Assembly: GCA_900468625.1 (NCBI GenBank)
Contig: UBUL01000011.1
Coordinates: forward strand, 62,001 to 126,000
Reading direction: 5' to 3'
Length of the DNA stretch: 64,000 nucleotides
Source: Hyphomicrobiales bacterium
GTDB lineage: Bacteria; Pseudomonadota; Alphaproteobacteria; Rhizobiales; Rhizobiaceae
The number at the start of each line of letters is the position of its first letter. Position 1 is the stretch's first letter. The notes below the pieces were generated by a model that worked only from the letters and a program-made list of their open reading frames with translations, searched no databases and had not been told where the DNA came from. The translations under genes were made by a program, and so were the position numbers. Shown here piece by piece: positions 55,583-64,000 of this stretch.

Positions 55583-56635
55583 CTAAGCAGGTATCGTTCC
55601 CAGACGCTCGATGGAACCGACCAGTTGCAGCGTATGGCGAAGAGAGGCCGCTGTCGCCACGACCATGGGCGGCAATAGCAGCCATTCCAATGTCCAGGCG
55701 GCGCCCGATCGTTCCTGTTCGTGTACAAGCGAGTGATGAACGCCGGACAGCTGCACAGCATTGAAACGCGCGAGCGTGACCAGCGTTTCGGCCGAAACGG
55801 GATTCTGCTTATGCGGCATGGCGGAGGAACCGCCGCCGCCGGCAAGCTCGATCTCGCCGCCCGCCTGCGCCAGAAGCGCAATATCCTGACCGATCTTGCC
55901 GAGACTGCCGGAGATCATCGAAAGCAGTCCGGCCAGTTCGGCAATGCCTGCCCTCTGGCTCTGCCATTGTGGCTCGTCCGTCAGGCCAAGTGCCTGCGCC
56001 AGCGAGCTCCTGATTTCGGCCGCTTGCCGCCCGAATTTTTCCAGCGTACCCGCCGCACCGCCGAATTGCAGCGGAAAACTCTCTTGCGTCAGCCGATCGC
56101 GATATTGATCGAGCGGATGGCGCCATGCCCGCAGCCGATCGGAGACGGCAATGGGGATCGCGGCCTGCATCCGGGTATGGCCCATGAGCCTGTTCGATCC
56201 AAAGCGCTCGTCCAGTTTGGTAAGTGCGGACGATACCGCAAAGAGACGGCCACTCAGGATAAAGGTCGCCGCCTTCAGCCTCAGCATCAGGCTGGTGTCG
56301 ATAACATCCTGGCTGGTGGCGCCGAAATGGACGTAGCTGCCCGCCTCTTCATCGATCGCCTCGCGCAGCTGCCGGACGAGCCCCGGCACGACGACGCCAT
56401 CTGCCGCCGTTGCCGTCTTCAGGCTTTGCAGATCGGGCTCGAAACTCGCGCAGACCTCCGCGATGCGCTCAGCGGCAGCCTGGGGGATTACCCCATGCTG
56501 CGCCTCGGCCTTGGCAAGTGCTGCTTCGAAGGCGAGCATGGAACGGACATCGACATTGGCCGAGAAATAGGCCGCGATCTCCTCGTCACCGAGAAGGCCG
56601 GACAGAAAGGGGTGGTCGAAGGGAGAAACGCTCAT
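55583..56635 (-). CDS. pcaB: 3-carboxy-cis,cis-muconate cycloisomerase
   Basis: Converts beta-carboxymuconate to gamma-carboxymuconolactone, step 2 of the protocatechuate branch. The 350 residues belong to the fumarase/aspartase superfamily, with the signature GSSAMPHKQNPVSAETL near residue 275 (flexible catalytic loop) and HFGATSQDVIDTSL (conserved His-Ser region). At 350 residues it is of the short rhizobial form; Pseudomonas PcaB is about 450. It is the last gene of pcaDCHGB, three bases after pcaG. Confidence 0.9.
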   Translation of the reverse strand: MSVSPFDHPFLSGLLGDEEIAAYFSANVDVRSMLAFEAALAKAEAQHGVIPQAAAERIAEVCASFEPDLQSLKTATAADGVVVPGLVRQLREAIDEEAGSYVHFGATSQDVIDTSLMLRLKAATFILSGRLFAVSSALTKLDERFGSNRLMGHTRMQAAIPIAVSDRLRAWRHPLDQYRDRLTQESFPLQFGGAAGTLEKFGRQAAEIRSSLAQALGLTDEPQWQSQRAGIAELAGLLSMISGSLGKIGQDIALLAQAGGEIELAGGGGSSAMPHKQNPVSAETLVTLARFNAVQLSGVHHSLVHEQERSGAAWTLEWLLLPPMVVATAASLRHTLQLVGSIERLGTIPA

Positions 56636-56638
56636 GGC

Positions 56639-57253
56639 CTATATATCGAGGAAAACCGTTTCTTTGTCGCCCTGCAAATGGATATCGAAGGTGTAGACGG
56701 AGCCCTCCTTCTCGCCAATCAGCGTTGCGACGCGATCCCTGTGCTCGATGCGGGCGAGCAAGGGGTCTTCGGCGTTTGCGGCAGTCTCCTCCGGGAAGTA
56801 CATGCGCGTATGCAGGCCGATATTGATACCGCGCGCCACGATCCAGAAAGTGATGTGCGGCGCCATCTTGCGGCCGTCCTTGAAGGGGACGCGTCCGGGT
56901 TTGATGGTCTCGAAACGGAAAACGCCGTCGGTCGAACCGGTCGGACAACGCCCCCAGCCGGTAAAATTCGGATCGGCGGTGCCGCGCAGCTCCGAGGGGC
57001 TGTTGTACAATCCGGCGCTGTCGGCCTGCCAGATCTCGAGGACAGCATCCTTGACCGGCGCTCCCGCGCCATCGAGAACCCTGCCCGTCACCGTGATGCG
57101 CTCGCCAAGCGTCTTGTCGTTGACCATGGCGGAGCCGAGGTCGGTTTCGTAGACGCCACCGATCTCGCTGTAGTTCGGCGTCAGGCCGATATGGACGTAA
57201 GGCCCTGCCGTTTGCGACGGCGTTTCCTTGAGATAGCCGAGATCCTGTACCAT
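56639..57253 (-). CDS. pcaG: Protocatechuate 3,4-dioxygenase, alpha subunit
   Basis: 204-residue alpha subunit of the ring-cleaving dioxygenase. The intradiol fold is shown by TPSQTAGPYVHIGLTP, VKDAVLEIWQADSAGLYNSP and HITFWIVARGINIGLHTRMYFPEE. As expected for the alpha chain, the iron-ligand set is incomplete, since the iron is held by the beta chain. ATG 57253 overlaps the pcaH stop (TGATG); the in-frame TTG one codon earlier is less likely. Confidence 0.92.
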   Translation of the reverse strand: MVQDLGYLKETPSQTAGPYVHIGLTPNYSEIGGVYETDLGSAMVNDKTLGERITVTGRVLDGAGAPVKDAVLEIWQADSAGLYNSPSELRGTADPNFTGWGRCPTGSTDGVFRFETIKPGRVPFKDGRKMAPHITFWIVARGINIGLHTRMYFPEETAANAEDPLLARIEHRDRVATLIGEKEGSVYTFDIHLQGDKETVFLDI

Positions 57254-58002
57254 CAATTGCCCTCCAGCCGGTTTTCGAACAGGGTCGACCGGCGACCGCG
57301 CAGCACGATATCGAATTTATAGGCGCGGGCATCCATCGGGATCGTGTTGCCCCAGTCGAGCGGTGCGATCAGCTGCTCGATCGCCCGTTTGTCGGGGATC
57401 GTGCCGACGATCGGACATTTCCAAATCATCGGATCGCCCTCAAAATACATTTGCGTGATCAACCGTTGCGCGAAGCCATGACCGAAGACGGAGAAGTGGA
57501 TATGCGCCGGGCGCCAGTCGTTGACGCCGTTCGGCCAGGGATAGGCGCCGGGACGGATCGTGCGGAAGGCATAGCGGCCTTCCTCATCCGTGATGGCGCG
57601 GCCGCAGCCGCCGAAATTCGGGTCGATGGCGGCGAGATAGGTTTCCTTCTTGTGGCGATAGCGACCGCCGGCATTGGCCTGCCAGAATTCGAGCAAGACG
57701 CCCGGCACCGGCCGGCCGCGCTCGTCGAGCACGCGGCCATGGACGATAATCCGCTCGCCAATGGCGCTCTCCCCCGGCTTGGCGAAATTATGGATCAGGT
57801 CGTTGTCGCGTTCGTTCAGCATCGAATGGCCGAAGACCGGTCCAGTGATTTCGGAGATCGTGCCGTCGAGTGAGAGCAATGCGCGCTGCGGCGAGCGCAG
57901 GACCGAAGTCTTGTATCCCGGCGCAAAGGCTGGCGGATGCCAGGCGCGATCTCTCGCGAAAAAGGCGCCCGTCTCGGGCTTGCTGTTGCTTCTATCGGAC
58001 AT
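57253..58002 (-). CDS. pcaH: Protocatechuate 3,4-dioxygenase, beta subunit
   Basis: 249-residue iron-binding subunit that, with PcaG, opens protocatechuate between the two hydroxyls to beta-carboxymuconate. The N-terminal PcaH-type segment precedes the intradiol core [21 protein letters not shown] (first Tyr ligand), [28 protein letters not shown] (second Tyr and the two His ligands). All four Fe(III) ligands are present. It starts 12 bases after pcaC. Confidence 0.93.
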   Translation of the reverse strand: MSDRSNSKPETGAFFARDRAWHPPAFAPGYKTSVLRSPQRALLSLDGTISEITGPVFGHSMLNERDNDLIHNFAKPGESAIGERIIVHGRVLDERGRPVPGVLLEFWQANAGGRYRHKKETYLAAIDPNFGGCGRAITDEEGRYAFRTIRPGAYPWPNGVNDWRPAHIHFSVFGHGFAQRLITQMYFEGDPMIWKCPIVGTIPDKRAIEQLIAPLDWGNTIPMDARAYKFDIVLRGRRSTLFENRLEGN

Positions 58003-58014
58003 GTCTGCCTCGCT

Positions 58015-58419
58015 TCATGCCGCCTGTTCGGCGTCCATCTGTTCGAAAACCTGTTTTGCGATCTTGATCGCATGGTTTGCCGCCGGCACGCCGGCGTAGA
58101 TCGCCACATGCAGAAGCGCCTCGCAAATATCGTCGCGCGTCGCGCCGGTATTGCGCGTGGCCCGCACATGCATGGCCACCTCATCATCCTGACCAAGTGC
58201 CGCAAGCAGTGCGATCGTCACGATCGAGCGCTCGCGCCGGCTGAGCGTCGGGCGCGACCAGACATGTCCCCAAGCCGCTTCTGTAATCAGCTCCTGGAAA
58301 GGCAGGTCGAACTCAGTCGATCCCTGCTGGACGCGATCGACATGGCTGTCACCGAGCACGGCGCGGCGCGTCGCCATGCCCTGCAAATAGCGCTTGGACG
58401 GCGCAGTAGGGTCATTCAT
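58015..58419 (-). CDS. pcaC: 4-carboxymuconolactone decarboxylase
   Basis: 134-residue enzyme of the CMD/AhpD fold that decarboxylates gamma-carboxymuconolactone to the enol-lactone. Motifs: GDSHVDRV near residue 20, WGHVWSRPTLSRRERSIVTIALLAALGQDDEVAMHVRATRNTGATRDDICEALLHVAIYAGVPAANHA, the full family core with the catalytic His. It is a free-standing enzyme, not the PcaDC fusion called PcaL. Its ATG overlaps the pcaD stop (TGATG). Confidence 0.93.
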   Translation of the reverse strand: MNDPTAPSKRYLQGMATRRAVLGDSHVDRVQQGSTEFDLPFQELITEAAWGHVWSRPTLSRRERSIVTIALLAALGQDDEVAMHVRATRNTGATRDDICEALLHVAIYAGVPAANHAIKIAKQVFEQMDAEQAA

Positions 58420-59225
58420 CAGGCTTGTTCTCCACGCAGGACGACGTCGACGAAGGCACGGATGACTTCGGTCAACGTCTCGGGTTGTTCGACGCAGGGA
58501 ATATGGCCGGCGTCCTTGATGACTTCATAGCGTGCATTCGGAATGAGCTTGGCCATCGCTAGCACCACATCGGGCGGCGTCGAACCGTCCTGATCGCCGA
58601 CGATGCAGATGGTGGGCACGGCGATCTTGGTCGCGGCTTCGGTGAGATCGGCATCGCGAAGGGCCGCACAGGTGGCCGCGTAGCCCGCAACCGGTTGACG
58701 GATCAGCATGTTGCAATAGCCGGCGAAGGCGATGTTTTCCGGACGGCGAAAGGCGGGCGTGAACCAGCGCTCCATGATGGCATCGACGATGGATTCGATG
58801 CCATCAGCCTCGACCTGCGCGATGCGGGCATTCCAGCTTTCCGAGGAGCCGATCTTGGGAGCGGTGTCGCAAAGGATCAGCGCCCGCACCAGATCCGAGC
58901 GGCGCTGATAGAGCGACTGAGCGACCAGCCCACCGACCGAAAGGCCGCAGACGATGGCACTCTTCACCGAAAGGAAATCGAGCAGGCCGGCAAGGTCGGT
59001 CGCATGATCCTCGATGGAATAAGGCATCTGGCCGAGATCGGAGAGACCATGGCCACGCTTGTCGTAGAGCACGATGCCGAAATCGCCGGCAAGGCGCACG
59101 ATCACGTCGCGCCAGATGCGGAAATCGGTGCCCAGCGAATTGGCAAAGACAAGCACCGGCTTGTCGGCGGGGCCACCGATGATCTGATAGTGGATCGTGA
59201 CGTCGTTGATGCGGGCAAACTGCAC
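58419..59225 (-). CDS. pcaD: 3-oxoadipate enol-lactonase
   Basis: 268-residue alpha/beta-hydrolase that opens the enol-lactone to beta-ketoadipate. Features: FANSLGTDFRIWRDVI (oxyanion region), nucleophile in VCGLSVGGLVAQ, VDAIMERWFTPAFR of the cap, acid in TICIVGDQDGSTPPD, and His in DAGHIPCVEQPE. First gene of pcaDCHGB. The promoter and PcaQ site should lie in the 88 bases between it and pcaQ. Confidence 0.92.
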   Translation of the reverse strand: MQFARINDVTIHYQIIGGPADKPVLVFANSLGTDFRIWRDVIVRLAGDFGIVLYDKRGHGLSDLGQMPYSIEDHATDLAGLLDFLSVKSAIVCGLSVGGLVAQSLYQRRSDLVRALILCDTAPKIGSSESWNARIAQVEADGIESIVDAIMERWFTPAFRRPENIAFAGYCNMLIRQPVAGYAATCAALRDADLTEAATKIAVPTICIVGDQDGSTPPDVVLAMAKLIPNARYEVIKDAGHIPCVEQPETLTEVIRAFVDVVLRGEQA

Positions 59226-59295
59226 TGAAAATCTCCTCGGCCATCAGATTGGATCTATAATCCGGTTAGGTAAAATGATATTTCTTTGCTATACG

Positions 59296-59311
59296 ATAAC
59301 TCCAGGGTTAT
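59296..59311. promoter_or_regulatory. Candidate PcaQ operator
   Basis: ATAACTCCAGGGTTAT is a dyad (ATAAC-N6-GTTAT) matching the published S. meliloti PcaQ consensus ATAACC-N4-GGTTAA at ten of twelve defined positions. It lies between the divergent pcaD and pcaQ genes, only two bases before the pcaQ start codon and 70 bases from the pcaD start. It overlaps the AGGG that would serve as the pcaQ ribosome-binding site. Confidence 0.65.
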
Positions 59312-59313
59312 GA

Positions 59314-60246
59314 ATGAGCATGCTCGACGCGCGCATCAAGTTCCGCCATCTGCAAACTTTTGTCGAGGTTGCGCGCCAGAAAAGCGTGATCAAGGCGGCC
59401 GGGCTGCTGAATATCAGCCAGCCGGCGGTGACGAAGACGATCCGCGAACTGGAAGAAGCACTCGGCGTCGCCGTCTTCGAACGCGACGGGCGCGGCATCC
59501 GCATCACCCGCTACGGCGAGGTCTTTCTCCGACATGCCGGCGCGGCGCTGACGGCCCTGCGCCAGGGGCTCGATTCCGTCTCGCAGGAACGCTCCGGCGA
59601 AGCGCCGCCGATCCGAGTCGGCGCGCTGCCGACGGTTTCGACGCGGATCATGCCGCGAGCGATGGACCTGTTTCTCAAGGAGGAGACCTGGAGCCGCATC
59701 AAGATCGTGACCGGCGAGAACGCCGTCCTTCTCGAGCAATTGCGCATCGGCGATCTCGATCTTGTCGTCGGCCGATTGGCAAGCCCCGACAAGATGGCGG
59801 GCTTTTCCTTCGAGCATCTCTATTCCGAACAGGTGGTCTTCGCCGTCAGGGCCGGCCATCCGCTGCTGGCGGGCAAGCAATCGCTGTTTTCCGATCTCAG
59901 CCGCTACACGATCCTGATGCCGACGCGCGGCTCGATCATCCGCCCCTTCGTCGAGAGCTTCCTGATCGCCAACGGCGCCGGCGGACTGCCCAACCAGATC
60001 GAAACCGTGTCCGATTCCTTCGGCCGCGCCTTCGTGCGATCGAGCGATGCCATCTGGATCATCTCGGCCGGCGTCGTTGCCGGCGATGTCGATGACGGGC
60101 TGCTGGCGCTTCTGCCGATCGATACCAGCGAGACGAAGGGACCTGTGGGTTTGACCATGCGCACCGACGCCATCCCCACCCTACCCTTGTCGATCCTGAT
60201 GCAGACGATCCGGGAGGCGGCAGGCGAGATCGCCAAGAAGCGCTAA
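59314..60246 (+). CDS. pcaQ: LysR-family activator of the pca operon
   Basis: 310-residue LysR protein. HTH at about 8-65 (RHLQTFVEVARQKSVIKAAGLLNISQPAVTKTIRELEEALG), effector domain about 95-305 with IRVGALPTVSTRIMPRAM and RIGDLDLVVGRLASP. Divergent position upstream of pcaD is the standard PcaQ arrangement in Agrobacterium and Sinorhizobium, where it activates pcaDCHGB in response to beta-carboxymuconate. ATG 59320 (third codon) is an alternative start that would clear the operator. It converges on pobA, whose stop is six bases away. Confidence 0.9.
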   Translation: MSMLDARIKFRHLQTFVEVARQKSVIKAAGLLNISQPAVTKTIRELEEALGVAVFERDGRGIRITRYGEVFLRHAGAALTALRQGLDSVSQERSGEAPPIRVGALPTVSTRIMPRAMDLFLKEETWSRIKIVTGENAVLLEQLRIGDLDLVVGRLASPDKMAGFSFEHLYSEQVVFAVRAGHPLLAGKQSLFSDLSRYTILMPTRGSIIRPFVESFLIANGAGGLPNQIETVSDSFGRAFVRSSDAIWIISAGVVAGDVDDGLLALLPIDTSETKGPVGLTMRTDAIPTLPLSILMQTIREAAGEIAKKR

Positions 60247-60252
60247 AGTCGT

Positions 60253-62422
<2,170 letters not shown>

Positions 62423-62456
62423 ATAGCAATCTGGATCGCGGGCGGCCACCCGCCCC

Positions 62457-62575
62457 CGTGCTTCGAGACGGCCCTGCGGACCTCCTCAGCATGAGGGCTG
62501 ATCTTCTCGCTTCACCAAAAAAATGCTGCATCCCCATCCTGAGGTGCGTAGCCGAAGGCGGAGCCTCGAAGGACA
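62457..62575. repeat. Palindromic intergenic repeat between pobR and pcaR
   Basis: The gap between the converging pobR and pcaR genes contains nested inverted segments. CTTCGAG (62461-62467) pairs with CTCGAAG (62565-62571). CCTCA (62484-62488) can pair with TGAGG at 62492-62496 or at 62540-62544. The pattern resembles dispersed palindromic elements common in rhizobial intergenic regions (RIME-like); only one copy is seen here. It may also stop transcription from both sides. Confidence 0.5.
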
Positions 62576-62598
62576 AGGATGCTCCCAAGCACATTAAG

Positions 62599-63354
62599 TT
62601 ACGGCAGGACCAACCGCAGCGCCTTTTGCGTCTCCTTTAGCAATGGCAGGAATCGCTCCGCCATGTCGGAAGCCGCGACATAGGCAGCCGGCGCGCCGAT
62701 ATTGATCGCCGCCACGGTCTGACCGCGATCGTTTTCGACAGGCACGGCAATGGAGCATAGGCCGATCTCCAGCTCCTGGTCAATGACGGCGTAGCCCTGC
62801 TCCCTCACCCGGCGGAACTCCGCCATCAACTCCTCGGGATCGGTTTTGGTATTCGGCGTGTTCGCCCTGAGGTCGGTCCGCCCAAGCACCGCACGCGCCT
62901 CACGTTCCGGCAGAGTGGCCAACAAAACGCGGCCCATCGAGGCGCAGAAGGCCGGAAGGCGGCTGCCCGGCGTCAGGTTGATCGACATTACCCGGCGCTG
63001 CGAGGCACGGGCGATATAGACGACTTCCGTGCCGTCGAGCACCGAAGCAGACGCATTCTGCCCGGCGCGCTCGGCAAGCTGGTCGAGATGCGGCTGGATG
63101 ATGATGGGCAGCGGCGTCGCGGCCAGATAGGCATGGCCGAGCCTCAGGATCTTCGGCGTCAGCGTGAAGAACTTGCCGTCATAGACGGCATAGCCGAGTT
63201 CGGAGAGCGTCAGCAGCGAACGGCGCACGGTGGCACGATCAAGGCCGGTCAATTTCGATGCCTCGGCGATCGTCAGGCGCTGCCGCGTCTCACCGAAAGC
63301 CTCGATAACTTTCAACCCTTTGGCAAAGCCGCTGACGAAGTCCGTTTCCCGCAT
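62599..63354 (-). CDS. pcaR: IclR-family regulator of beta-ketoadipate genes
   Basis: 251-residue IclR protein. HTH about 10-75 (SGFAKGLKVIEAFGETRQRLTIAEASKLTGLDRATVRRSLLTLSELGY) and effector domain about 85-250 (ASASVLDGTEVVYIARASQ, GSRLPAFCASMGRVLLA, CSIAVPVENDRGQTVAAINI). It is divergent from pcaI, which is the PcaR target with pcaJ and pcaF in related bacteria; beta-ketoadipate is the usual inducer. ATG 63354 begins the conserved DFVSGFAKGL; the frame upstream to 63615 overlaps pcaI and is not used. Confidence 0.88.
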   Translation of the reverse strand: MRETDFVSGFAKGLKVIEAFGETRQRLTIAEASKLTGLDRATVRRSLLTLSELGYAVYDGKFFTLTPKILRLGHAYLAATPLPIIIQPHLDQLAERAGQNASASVLDGTEVVYIARASQRRVMSINLTPGSRLPAFCASMGRVLLATLPEREARAVLGRTDLRANTPNTKTDPEELMAEFRRVREQGYAVIDQELEIGLCSIAVPVENDRGQTVAAINIGAPAAYVAASDMAERFLPLLKETQKALRLVLP

Positions 63355-63377
63355 AACAGCCTCCAACTCCCGTATCG

Positions 63378-63416
63378 TTTGTGCGATATATGAACAAATA
63401 TCAAATATCGCACAAA
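63378..63416. promoter_or_regulatory. Perfect 12-bp inverted repeat between pcaR and pcaI, candidate PcaR operator
   Basis: TTTGTGCGATAT (63378-63389) and ATATCGCACAAA (63405-63416) are perfect inverted arms with a 15-base AT-rich spacer, 24 bases from the pcaR start and about 90 from pcaI. The position allows control of both divergent promoters. Confidence 0.65.
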
Positions 63417-63504
63417 TTGATTGCCGTCCAGCCCATGCTGATCTATTCGAAAGGAAGAGGATGGGGCGCCTTGGCCGTCCGCAATGGCAAGTGGGAGTTT
63501 CCGC

Positions 63505-64000
63505 ATGGACAAGACAATTGCGAGCACGGCAGCCGCCGTCGCGGACATCGGCGACGGTGCGACCGTCATGATCGGCGGCTTTGGCGGCTCCGGCGCGCCG
63601 ATCGAACTCATCCATGCGCTGATCGACAAAGGCCCCAAGGACCTGACCGTCATCAACAACAATGCCGGCAACGGGCGTATCGGCATCGCTGCGATGATCG
63701 ACGCGGGCATGGTCAAAAAGATGATCTGCTCGTTTCCGCGCTCATCCGATCCGCGCGCCTTCACGGACCGTTATCTGGCGGGCGAAATCGAGCTGGAGCT
63801 GGTGCCTCAGGGCACTCTCGCCGAACGCATTCGCGCCGGCGGGGCCGGCATTCCGGCCTTTTACACCCCGACTGCCTATGGCACCGAGCTTGCCAACGGC
63901 AAGGTCATCGCAGAATTCGACGGTCGCCACTATGTTCAAGAGCGCTGGCTCAAGGCCGATTTCGCCATCGTCAAAGCTGCAGTCGGCGATGTGCAGGGCA
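63505..64000 (+). CDS. pcaI: 3-oxoadipate CoA-transferase, subunit A (C-terminus beyond window)
   Basis: First 165 residues of the alpha subunit of succinyl-CoA:3-oxoadipate CoA-transferase, which activates beta-ketoadipate. It shows the coenzyme-A-transferase opening DGATVMIGGFGGSGAPIELIHAL, then NNNAGNGRIGIAAMIDAGMVKKMICSFPRS, ELELVPQGTLAERIRAGGAGIPAFYTPTAYGTELA and EERW-like YVQERWLKADFAIVKA. It starts at ATG 63505 (GGGAG upstream) and is open to the window end. pcaJ is expected next. Confidence 0.92.
   Translation, partial: MDKTIASTAAAVADIGDGATVMIGGFGGSGAPIELIHALIDKGPKDLTVINNNAGNGRIGIAAMIDAGMVKKMICSFPRSSDPRAFTDRYLAGEIELELVPQGTLAERIRAGGAGIPAFYTPTAYGTELANGKVIAEFDGRHYVQERWLKADFAIVKAAVGDVQG

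Overview
The window reads as a replicon of a Rhizobiaceae bacterium (Rhizobium/Sinorhizobium/Agrobacterium type). The evidence is a high-GC sequence packed with co-directional importer operons, and two loci with the gene content and order known from Sinorhizobium meliloti: the alpha-galactoside (agp) locus and the protocatechuate (pca) regulon. In S. meliloti both are on the pSymB chromid, so a chromid or large plasmid is plausible, but no replication gene is present to prove it. No rRNA, tRNA, CRISPR array or intact insertion sequence was seen.

Region 1 (1-13.2 kb) is galactoside catabolism. A GH2 beta-glycosidase cut by the window edge and an AraC regulator (agpT-like) lie opposite agaL1-agpA-agpB-agpC-agpD-agaL2: two family-4 alpha-galactosidases bracketing a Dpp/Opp-type importer. 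A fumarylacetoacetate-hydrolase-fold enzyme follows. Strong hairpins flank agpA.

Region 2 (13.2-22 kb) has two large GGDEF-EAL proteins (PAS-PAS-GAF-GGDEF-EAL and REC-PAS-GGDEF-EAL), a decayed IS481-type transposase, a LysR/quinone-reductase divergent pair and small unknown genes.

Region 3 (22-29.4 kb) is the most unusual stretch. Three glycosyltransferases (two MurG-like, one GT4) lie upstream of a 904-aa ABC-exporter-like protein whose nucleotide-binding domain has lost every ATPase motif and carries three copies of the post-Q-loop TxxxNxxxG motif. A stand-alone cyclic-nucleotide-binding domain protein follows.

Region 4 (29.4-43.8 kb) has a second Opp-type importer operon (fused ATPase, SBP, two permeases). 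It also has a class III cyclase with altered purine-specificity residues, a DUF3095 protein that carries cyclase-like metal motifs, two methyltransferases, a membrane/2Fe-2S/cyclase fusion, and a GT4 plus polysaccharide-deacetylase pair.

Region 5 (43.9-55.5 kb) has a PemK/MazF-type toxin-antitoxin pair, an MBL-fold hydrolase, a MarR regulator, an ATP-dependent 5-oxoprolinase/hydantoinase, a GFA-family protein and a complete branched-chain-amino-acid-type ABC importer. By position this importer is a good candidate for the protocatechuate importer (pcaMNVWX in S. meliloti).

Region 6 (55.6-64 kb) is the 4-hydroxybenzoate/protocatechuate pathway: pobA with divergent pobR, pcaDCHGB with divergent pcaQ, and pcaR divergent from pcaI (cut by the window end). 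Together these convert 4-hydroxybenzoate through protocatechuate and beta-ketoadipate towards central metabolism. Candidate operators for PcaQ and PcaR are visible.
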